A stretch of 7,840 nt of DNA, taken from the NCBI GenBank assembly GCA_902803305.1, contig CADCPL010000125.1:1-7840 (forward strand), in the 5' to 3' direction. This document shows, piece by piece, positions 1-5,515 of this stretch. How positions within the stretch are numbered: the first letter of the stretch is position 1; each line of letters starts with the position of its first letter. Under the pieces are notes generated by a model that saw only the letters and a list, made by a program, of their open reading frames with translations, was not told where the DNA came from and made no database searches. The position numbers and the translations under genes were made by a program. Origin of the DNA: an uncultured Lachnospiraceae bacterium. GTDB lineage: Bacteria; Bacillota; Clostridia; Lachnospirales; Lachnospiraceae.

Positions 1-366
1 ATGCGTGCCGAAGGAAGGAAGGTCGGTGTGTTAAAGCTTCGCGTGTTCAGACCTTTCCCGGCAGAAGAGATCGCGCAGGCGCTAAAGGGCTGCAAAGCCG
101 TTGCGATCATGGACAGATGCGAGAGCTATAACGGATGCGGAGGACCGCTGGCAAGTGAGGTTCCCGCTGCACTTTACAGAGAAAAGATATACACGGAAAG
201 CGTAAGCTATGTGTACGGACTGGCGGGGCGTGATTTTACGGTCGCGACTGCAAGAGCGATATTTGATGAACTGAGGGATATAACGGAAAACGGAAAGCAG
301 ATCGTGCAGCACAGATATGTGGGACTTCGGACGAAGGACGCAGATGCGTCAATAACAGAGGTATGA
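1..366 (+). CDS. porA: Pyruvate (2-oxoacid):ferredoxin oxidoreductase alpha subunit PorA, C-terminal part
   Basis: This is the 3' end of the alpha subunit of a multi-subunit 2-oxoacid:ferredoxin oxidoreductase, the cytoplasmic enzyme that converts pyruvate (or a related 2-oxoacid) plus CoA to acyl-CoA, CO2 and reduced ferredoxin. About 121 residues are visible and the frame is open at the left edge, so the ATG at base 1 is probably an internal Met; full-length PorA is normally near 390 residues. Recognisable family segments are LKLRVFRPFPAEEI (about residues 12-25), the DRCESYNGCGGPL stretch (about 38-50) and a YGLAGRDFT motif (about 72-80) matching the YGLGGRD signature of PorA C-termini. 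The stop at 364-366 is 3 nt before porB, as expected for subunits of one complex. The gamma/delta subunits, if separate, would lie upstream. Pyruvate is the likeliest substrate, but a branched-chain 2-oxoacid cannot be excluded. Confidence 0.9.
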   Translation: MRAEGRKVGVLKLRVFRPFPAEEIAQALKGCKAVAIMDRCESYNGCGGPLASEVPAALYREKIYTESVSYVYGLAGRDFTVATARAIFDELRDITENGKQIVQHRYVGLRTKDADASITEV

Positions 367-369
367 TAA

Positions 370-1311
370 ATGGCAGGATATAATCTTAAAGAACTGATGA
401 ATAAGCCGGAAAGGCTGGCGCCGGGACACAGGATGTGTGCGGGTTGCGGAGCGACCATAGGGATAAGGGCCGTTCTTCGCGCACTTCACGAGGGAGACAG
501 AGCCGTTATCGGAAATGCAACGGGATGTCTTGAGGTGTCGTCGTTCATGTACCCGTATACGGCATGGGAAGACAGCTACATCCATAACGCTTTCGAGAAC
601 GCAGGAGCAACGCTTTCGGGTGTGGAGACAGCGTACCGCGCTCTTAAAAAGAGAGGCCGCCTTCCCCAGGAGGAGAACTTCAAGTTCATCACCTTCGGCG
701 GTGACGGAGGTACATATGATATAGGATTCCAGTCGTTGTCAGGAGCCATGGAGCGTGGTCATGACCTGCTCTATGTTTGCTATGACAACGGTGCTTACAT
801 GAACACGGGAATACAGAGGTCCTCGGCAACGCCGCAGTTTGCCGATACGACCACAACACCGGTAGGCAGCAACAGTAACGGAAAAGTCCAGGTCAGAAAG
901 GACCTGACCGCGATAATCGCCGAGCATCATGTTCCCTATGCTGCTCAGACGACCTTTACAAAGGATTTTAAGGACATACACGTCAAGGCGGAAAAGGCCA
1001 TATATACGGAAGGTGCGACTTTCCTTAACATGCTCGCGCCGTGTCCGAGAGGATGGAGATACGATACCGCCGATGTAATGAAGATATGCCAGTTGGCGAT
1101 CGATACATGCTACTGGCCGATGTACGAAGTAGATCACGGCGTATGGAGACTGACATATGAGCCGAAGAAGAAGCTTCCCATCGAGGACTTTTTGAGAGAG
1201 CAGGGAAGGTTCAAGCATCTGTTCAAGCCGGGCTGCGAACATCTTATCGCCGCGATGCAGGAAGAAGTCGACAGGCAGTGGGAAAATCTTCAGTTTTTGT
1301 GCAGTAGGTAA
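370..1311 (+). CDS. porB: Pyruvate (2-oxoacid):ferredoxin oxidoreductase beta subunit PorB, TPP-binding
   Basis: This is the thiamine-pyrophosphate and Fe-S carrying catalytic subunit that partners PorA. At 313 residues it has the usual length. An N-terminal CAGCG motif supplies C23 and C26. NATGCLEV supplies C53, and APCPRGW supplies C225; together these four are the expected ligands of the proximal [4Fe-4S] cluster. The TPP/Mg signature is G111-D112-G113-G114 followed by D139-N140. Other strong family blocks are the IHNAFENAGAT segment (71-81), YMNTGIQRS (143-151) and QGRFKHLF near the C-terminus. In many PorB proteins the TPP motif continues DN-E-AYMNTG, whereas this one has Gly at 141, probably a tolerated change. 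The ATG at 370 is preceded by a modest AGAGG site at 357-361 and follows the porA stop by 3 nt. The N-terminus matches the family start. The family is certain; the exact substrate is inferred. Confidence 0.95.
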   Translation: MAGYNLKELMNKPERLAPGHRMCAGCGATIGIRAVLRALHEGDRAVIGNATGCLEVSSFMYPYTAWEDSYIHNAFENAGATLSGVETAYRALKKRGRLPQEENFKFITFGGDGGTYDIGFQSLSGAMERGHDLLYVCYDNGAYMNTGIQRSSATPQFADTTTTPVGSNSNGKVQVRKDLTAIIAEHHVPYAAQTTFTKDFKDIHVKAEKAIYTEGATFLNMLAPCPRGWRYDTADVMKICQLAIDTCYWPMYEVDHGVWRLTYEPKKKLPIEDFLREQGRFKHLFKPGCEHLIAAMQEEVDRQWENLQFLCSR

Positions 1312-1316
1312 GGAGG
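1311..1316 (+). promoter_or_regulatory. Strong ribosome binding site for the CbiE/T-like gene
   Basis: AAGGAGG spans 1310-1316. It starts within the TAA stop codon of porB (1309-1311) and ends 5 nt before the ATG at 1322. It fixes this ATG as the start and suggests independent, efficient re-initiation of translation behind porB. Confidence 0.85.
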
Positions 1317-1321
1317 TATCT

Positions 1322-2224
1322 ATGGAGGGTTTATTCAATAATACACATATCATCTCATGGCTTCAGTATTTTTCAGATAACACGAACATAGATCTGGAGC
1401 ATGTCAAGATCCTTGATATCACGAAAAAGAACAAGAACCTCATTCCGACATGCGAAGCGCACAGATGTGTTCTTGTGTTTACCGAGGCAGGTCATCCGGA
1501 CATCTTCTACAGGATGTACAATGCGGGTCTTGGTGACTGCAAGGTCATATACAACGAAGGAAGCGATCCGACGGGTCCGATCAAGGAAGATCCCGTTTCC
1601 AACATGATAGACAGGGGCATAAACGCTTCGGCGGGAATGATCATCCTCAATCCCAATGCCAGGGCAACGATGAGGTTCGGCATCGACAACAAGACACTTG
1701 CAAAGGGAAGCGTTAAGTATGTCGGAAGCGAGATAAGAGCCATAATCCTGTCCAAGATGCAGATAGAAGAAGGCAAGAACATCTGCGCCATATCCGCGGA
1801 ATCCATAGTTGTCGAGGCCGGGATACTAAACGGCGAAGGAACTATCATCGCGGTTGAGTATAACGGAAATGACAGAAGTGCTCTTGAAGAGAATGTGGAG
1901 CAGTTCGGCCTTAACAACGTTACGATAATCGATCATATCGATGATGAAACGATGAAGGATCTGCCGGTCCCGGATGTTACGATGCTCGTTGCGAGCGCAT
2001 CGATGGAACAGGAGATCGACTGTCTTCTGCGGCTCAATCCGAACATGGAATTCGTGATCTACACGCTTGATTTTGTACTTGCGGCTTCAATGATAGAAAA
2101 ATGCAAGAAATTCTGCGTGTCCGATCCCGAGATAATCCAGGTGAGCGTATCAAAAGTAACGAGCAGGCACAATGTTGACGTTCAACCCGCGCCATGGATC
2201 ATATCGTTCAAGGCCGGTGCGTGA
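1322..2224 (+). CDS. CbiE/CbiT-like (precorrin-6Y methyltransferase-like) protein with degenerate SAM site
   Basis: A 300-residue cytoplasmic protein with no signal peptide. Residues about 130-300 follow the layout of CbiT: VKYVGSEIRAIILSKMQI (131-148) resembles the mTKeEIRaviLSKL entry helix of CbiT, then come a nucleotide-fold strand, IIAVEYN (175-181, with acidic E179 at the strand 2 end), NVEQFGLNNVTII (191-203), LPVPDVTML (214-222) and a C-terminal QVSVSK strand. Residues about 45-125 resemble the second half of CbiE: FTEAGHPDIFYRMYNAGLGD, then a KVIYNEGS segment where CbiE has its ENLG motif. Key oddity: the glycine-rich SAM loop (D-x-G-x-G-x-G/S in CbiT) reads C-A-I-S-A-E-S at 155-161, and the FxGG loop reads LVASAS (222-227). 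The first roughly 80 residues of CbiE are missing. True corrin methyltransferase activity is therefore doubtful. It lies 10 nt behind porB and 10 nt before the CvfB-like gene. The family placement comes from motif memory and the function is unknown. Confidence 0.7.
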   Translation: MEGLFNNTHIISWLQYFSDNTNIDLEHVKILDITKKNKNLIPTCEAHRCVLVFTEAGHPDIFYRMYNAGLGDCKVIYNEGSDPTGPIKEDPVSNMIDRGINASAGMIILNPNARATMRFGIDNKTLAKGSVKYVGSEIRAIILSKMQIEEGKNICAISAESIVVEAGILNGEGTIIAVEYNGNDRSALEENVEQFGLNNVTIIDHIDDETMKDLPVPDVTMLVASASMEQEIDCLLRLNPNMEFVIYTLDFVLAASMIEKCKKFCVSDPEIIQVSVSKVTSRHNVDVQPAPWIISFKAGA

Positions 2225-2234
2225 TATCGGATAA

Positions 2235-2882
2235 ATGATAGAACTCGGAAAGAAACAAACACTGTATTATCACAGAAAAACAGAGCATGGGATTTATCTG
2301 GCGGATGAAAAGGATCCGGATAAAAAATGCACGGACGAGGTACTTCTGCCGGCGAATCAGGTTCCTGAGAAGATAAACCGCGGGGCCGCGATCGACGTGT
2401 TCGTGTACCGCGATTCAAAGGACAGGCTCATCGCCACCGTCAGAACGCCTAAGATCATGCTCGGACAGGTAAGACTTCTTCGCGTCGTGTCCACCGGAGG
2501 GATCGGAGCATTCGTTGACTGGGGACTGGAGAAGGACCTGCTCCTTCCTTTTTCGGAGCAGACCAAACCCGTATCCGCGGGAGAGCTCGTTCTCGTTAAA
2601 CTCTATGTAGACAAGAGTTCGCGCCTGTGCCTTACCATGTACACGGATAAGGGATTGTCCTCTGAGGAGAAGGCACTTGTCAGGATGGAGGCAGATGCCG
2701 AATACCTGATGGATATGATAGACAGCCGCGGCGGAGAGCTTCCGTTTGGAGACAAGGCATCCCCTGAAGTGATAAAGAAAGAGCTCGGTATGAGCAAGAA
2801 TGCATTTAAGCGCGCTGCCGGGATATTATACAAACAAAGACGCATAACAGTAGATGATAAAGTTATAAGGAGGGTGCAGTGA
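2235..2882 (+). CDS. CvfB/YitL-like S1 RNA-binding and winged-helix protein, short form
   Basis: A 215-residue cytoplasmic protein of the CvfB family, whose members bind RNA and affect virulence and gene expression in Staphylococcus. The N-terminal S1-like domain (about 1-70) carries the family opening MIELGKKQTL, the EVLLPANQVPE loop (35-45) and DRLIATVRTPK (63-73). A second S1-like domain (about 74-136) has IGAFVDWGLEKDLLLPFSEQ (90-109). The C-terminal winged helix (about 150-212) has GGELPFGDKASPEVI (166-180) and GMSKNAFKRAAGILY (185-199). CvfB proteins are normally about 280-300 residues, with a third S1 domain between the second and the winged helix; here only a short linker (137-150) remains. 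The reading frame is intact, so this looks like an evolved short form rather than a broken gene. The start has only a weak SD. The TGA stop overlaps the GTG of the next gene, so translation is probably coupled. Confidence 0.85.
   Translation: MIELGKKQTLYYHRKTEHGIYLADEKDPDKKCTDEVLLPANQVPEKINRGAAIDVFVYRDSKDRLIATVRTPKIMLGQVRLLRVVSTGGIGAFVDWGLEKDLLLPFSEQTKPVSAGELVLVKLYVDKSSRLCLTMYTDKGLSSEEKALVRMEADAEYLMDMIDSRGGELPFGDKASPEVIKKELGMSKNAFKRAAGILYKQRRITVDDKVIRRVQ
2867..2873 (+). promoter_or_regulatory. Ribosome binding site that fixes the GTG start of the CPBP gene
   Basis: A perfect AAGGAGG lies inside the 3' end of the CvfB-like gene, 5 nt before the GTG at 2879. The GTG overlaps the upstream TGA by 4 nt (GTGA). 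No in-frame ATG lies nearby, so this site decides the unusual start. Confidence 0.85.
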
Positions 2883-3847
2883 ATACAGCGGATAATGCAA
2901 GATCCGAAACGAGCAGTCTCGGATGGCTGTTTTTCATATGCATGCTCGTTCATTTGCTGGTCATGATCGCCTTCAGCCTTTTGGCCGACAAAGGGTTCGA
3001 GTTTCCGGTCGAGGTGAGTCTGGTGGCCTCGGAACTTACGATACTGATACCCGGAGCTATCTATATACTTGTAAAAAACCTTGATCTTCGGAGTGATCTC
3101 GGATTCCGTCGTGTAAAGCCGGGCACGGCAGCAATGTGCCTGCTCCTTACGATGTTTGTAACGCCGGTCGCATCTTTTGTAAATGTCTTATCCCAGCTTT
3201 TTGTCAGTAATACCATGGCACAGATGTCCGATACCCTGATGGGCGGATCGGGCGTTCTTGTATGGTTTCTTGCATCTATATACGGACCGTTTTGTGAAGA
3301 ATTCGTTTTCAGGGGGATATTTTATAACCGTTATGAAAAATATGTGGGACCGCTCAGTGCCGGGCTTATTTCGGCGATGCTTTTCGGTCTTGCTCACATG
3401 AACATCAATCAGGCCGCATATGCATTTGTGCTCGGCATGATCTTTTCGATAGTGAACCGTGCAGCAGGCAGCATTGTGCCGTCTCTCATAATACATATGT
3501 GTGTCAACGGCTCCAACATGCTTATGATGTTTGCGATGTCAAAAGCCGCAGCAGGACTGGGTGAGGAAGCGGATCTTGCAGAGGCTGCCGAACTTGCAAG
3601 GAGCGGTGACATGATCTATATGATGATCGCAGGTACGCTCGTGATAGCCATCATCAGTATCGCCATTGCCATACCGTGCGTTGTCTGGATCGCAAAGCAT
3701 GAAGGAAATCTGGAAGCGCTTCATGATATGTTTACGAAAAAATATGAAAAAGCCCGTTGGCTCAGGGTATCCACCGTGCTCGGGATATGTTTTGTGCTGT
3801 TTGTGATGTTCGGAATGTCTAAAGTATTGGAGATGTTTAATGGATAA
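2879..3847 (+). CDS. CPBP-family (CAAX/Abi-type) intramembrane metalloprotease
   Basis: A 322-residue multi-pass membrane protein of the CPBP family, related to eukaryotic Rce1 prenyl-protein proteases. The three diagnostic motifs are present: E140-E141-x3-R145-G146 (EEFVFRG), FGLAHMN with H173, and H206-x3-N210 (IIHMCVN). These are the expected glutamate/histidine metal and catalytic residues, so the active site looks intact. Hydrophobic segments occur at about 15-36, 44-64, 83-108, 125-139, 158-174, 179-196, 200-218, 247-271 and 297-316. An acidic loop rich in Glu and Ala (about 224-242) separates the catalytic core from the last helices, and residues 270-296 form a charged segment, probably cytosolic. 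Translation starts at GTG behind a perfect SD. The gene ends by overlapping the GH43 start by 8 nt. Family members process or degrade membrane peptides, some in bacteriocin immunity; no bacteriocin gene is visible here, so the substrate is unknown. Confidence 0.92.
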   Translation: MNTADNARSETSSLGWLFFICMLVHLLVMIAFSLLADKGFEFPVEVSLVASELTILIPGAIYILVKNLDLRSDLGFRRVKPGTAAMCLLLTMFVTPVASFVNVLSQLFVSNTMAQMSDTLMGGSGVLVWFLASIYGPFCEEFVFRGIFYNRYEKYVGPLSAGLISAMLFGLAHMNINQAAYAFVLGMIFSIVNRAAGSIVPSLIIHMCVNGSNMLMMFAMSKAAAGLGEEADLAEAAELARSGDMIYMMIAGTLVIAIISIAIAIPCVVWIAKHEGNLEALHDMFTKKYEKARWLRVSTVLGICFVLFVMFGMSKVLEMFNG

Positions 3848-5255
3848 TGTATTAAAACAGGTAACAAACCCTTATCTGCCTTCGTGGGAGTACATTCCCG
3901 ACGGAGAGCCCTATATCTTTAACGGACGCATCTATGTGTACGGATCCCATGACAAGTTCGGCGGGGATGTGTATTGCATGGGCGATTATGTGTGCTGGTC
4001 GGCAGATGTGGGTGACCTTGGAAACTGGAAATACGAAGGCGTGATCTATACAAAAAGTGATGATCCGGAGAATGAGGATCTTCAGGGAAACCTGTATGCG
4101 CCCGATGTGACAGTGGGTCCGGACGGAAGATACTATCTGTACTATGTCCTGTCTAACCTCGGCATTGTATCCGTTGCAGTCTGTGACAAGCCTGCGGGAA
4201 GATATGAGTTTTACGGTTATGTCCATTATGCCGACGGAAGCAGGCTCGGTGAAAGAGAGGGTGATGAGCCTCAGTTCGATCCGGGAGTACTGACGGAAGG
4301 AGATAACACATATCTGTATACGGGATTCTGTCCGATCCCGGACAAGACGAGACATGGCAGTATGTGCACGACTCTTGGTCCCGATATGCTGACGATAATC
4401 AAGGATCCGGTGTTTATCGTTCCCGCAACGCATAACAGCATCGGAACCGGATATGAAGGTCATGCTTTCTTTGAAGCTCCTTCGATAAGAAAAAAAGACG
4501 ATCTGTATTTCTTTATATATTCTTCTCAGGTGTGCAGAGAGCTGTGCTATGCAGTGAGCAAAAGCCCCGATCGCGACTTCGAGTACAGGGGAGTTCTCGT
4601 GGATAACGGCGACATCGGCATAGACACATACAAGAGAGCAGACATGCCCGGGTGTTACTGCGCGAACAATCACGGAAGCATCATCTGCATAAACGGACAG
4701 TGGTACATTTTCTATCACAGACATACGAACGGTACCAATTACAGCCGCCAGGGCTGTTTTGAAAAGCTAAGCGAAAAGCCGGACGGCGGCTTTTACCAGT
4801 CGATGATAACATCGTGCGGAAGCGAGGCCTTTACGCAGAAGGGATTTTACCCGGCGTATCTTGCATGTAATCTGTTTACCGATGAGGAGGAACTTTCGGT
4901 TCCCTGGCAGGGATGGATGGATGACAGATTCCCCAAGATCACCCAGGAAGGCCGTGACGGCGACGAAGTAAACGGTTATGTCTGCAATATGAGGGACGGA
5001 GCCAGAGCCGGATTTAAGTATTTTAAATGCACGGATGCGAAGGTAACCTCGGTAAGGACAAAAGGATATGCGAACGGAAACCTTGAGGTTCGGACCGCGT
5101 GGGACGGTCAGCTCCTCGGAAGCTTTCCGATATCATATGCGAACGTATGGCATGACACAAAAAAAGAAGTCATCATCCCGGATGGGATCAATGACCTCTA
5201 CTTTACATTCAGAGGTGAAGGTCATCTTCAATTCGCAGGATTCACATTCGAATGA
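3840..5255 (+). CDS. Glycoside hydrolase family 43 (beta-xylosidase / alpha-L-arabinofuranosidase type), cytoplasmic
   Basis: A 471-residue enzyme with a five-bladed propeller GH43 domain (about 10-330) and a C-terminal beta-sandwich of the CBM6-like type (about 345-471, ending LQFAGFTFE). By GH43 logic the inverting catalytic set is D21 (PDGEPY, general base), D89 (LYAPDV, pKa modulator) and E212 (FFEAPS, general acid). NNHGS at 276-280 supplies H278, which in many GH43 enzymes helps position the metal or water at the centre. There is no signal peptide or lipobox, so it should act in the cytoplasm on imported arabino- or xylo-oligosaccharides from plant cell walls. No transporter is next to it. 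The start ATG lies within the end of the CPBP gene (8 nt overlap) with GGAG at 3829-3832, 7 nt upstream. Exact specificity (xylosidase, arabinofuranosidase or another) cannot be read from the sequence. It closes the plus-strand block. Confidence 0.9.
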   Translation: MDNVLKQVTNPYLPSWEYIPDGEPYIFNGRIYVYGSHDKFGGDVYCMGDYVCWSADVGDLGNWKYEGVIYTKSDDPENEDLQGNLYAPDVTVGPDGRYYLYYVLSNLGIVSVAVCDKPAGRYEFYGYVHYADGSRLGEREGDEPQFDPGVLTEGDNTYLYTGFCPIPDKTRHGSMCTTLGPDMLTIIKDPVFIVPATHNSIGTGYEGHAFFEAPSIRKKDDLYFFIYSSQVCRELCYAVSKSPDRDFEYRGVLVDNGDIGIDTYKRADMPGCYCANNHGSIICINGQWYIFYHRHTNGTNYSRQGCFEKLSEKPDGGFYQSMITSCGSEAFTQKGFYPAYLACNLFTDEEELSVPWQGWMDDRFPKITQEGRDGDEVNGYVCNMRDGARAGFKYFKCTDAKVTSVRTKGYANGNLEVRTAWDGQLLGSFPISYANVWHDTKKEVIIPDGINDLYFTFRGEGHLQFAGFTFE

Positions 5256-5269
5256 AGATGATCAAATGA

Positions 5270-5461
5270 TCAGACAGCCACGTCAAAGTTGGCTCCGACG
5301 GCAGGATTAACGGAAAGCTCCATTGCCTTCGTCAGATTCTCAACCTCGGCTGAAGCGATATCAAGGGATGACTCGAGCAGACGGGTACCCACTGCCGACA
5401 TGACATTCTCATGCGCCATAGCCATTGAGATATAAGGGATAGCATCAATACTGAGTTCCAT
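5270..5461 (-). CDS. yjfB: YjfB-family putative motility protein
   Basis: A 63-residue small protein matching the layout of the YjfB_motility family (the Bacillus subtilis YjfB type): a short N-terminus, an amphipathic Ala/Met/Ser-rich helix (about 10-50), and the typical C-terminal ending built on VNPAVGANFDV (51-61), where relatives have VNPxLGxxIDV. The biochemical role is unknown; members are linked to motility by annotation and by regulation in some species. The ATG (5459-5461 on the complement) is preceded by AAGGAG with a 6 nt spacer, and further up by an extended -10 TGTTATAAT, so the gene has its own promoter. It converges on the GH43 gene with only 14 nt between stops, and diverges from the glycosyltransferase. 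No flagellar gene is in the window. Confidence 0.8.
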   Translation of the reverse strand: MELSIDAIPYISMAMAHENVMSAVGTRLLESSLDIASAEVENLTKAMELSVNPAVGANFDVAV

Positions 5462-5500
5462 GGATCGCTCCTTAAAAGTCTGATCTTCAGATACATAGTC

Positions 5501-5509
5501 ATTATAACA
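5501..5509 (-). promoter_or_regulatory. Extended -10 promoter for yjfB, overlapping a possible divergent -10
   Basis: On the minus strand the bases read TGTTATAAT: a perfect TATAAT (5506 down to 5501) with a TGn extension. This is about 40 nt before the yjfB start. No good TTGACA lies at the usual spacing, which is compatible with an extended -10 promoter. On the plus strand the same bases give TATAAC (5503-5508), a possible -10 for the glycosyltransferase, so the two promoters may physically overlap. Confidence 0.6.
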
Positions 5510-5515
5510 TATGGC

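Noticed and set aside
739..1353. Open frame of 204 codons on the minus strand opposite porB
   Set aside because: porB is certain on the plus strand and the antisense product has no motif or plausible upstream signals.
1322..2224. Calling this gene an active cobalt-precorrin methyltransferase
   Set aside because: The glycine-rich SAM loop and the GG loop are missing and there is no neighbouring corrin gene, so only fold-level similarity is claimed.
3852..4724. Open frame of 290 codons on the minus strand opposite the GH43 gene
   Set aside because: It lies wholly inside the GH43 gene, whose catalytic residues are clear. Composition is typical of an antisense shadow (Ile, Val, His, Arg rich) and no recognisable domain is seen.
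5259..5272. Repeated TGATCA at the GH43/yjfB junction
   Set aside because: Two 6-base palindromes separated by two bases in a 14 nt convergent gap. Too short to claim as a terminator or a binding site.
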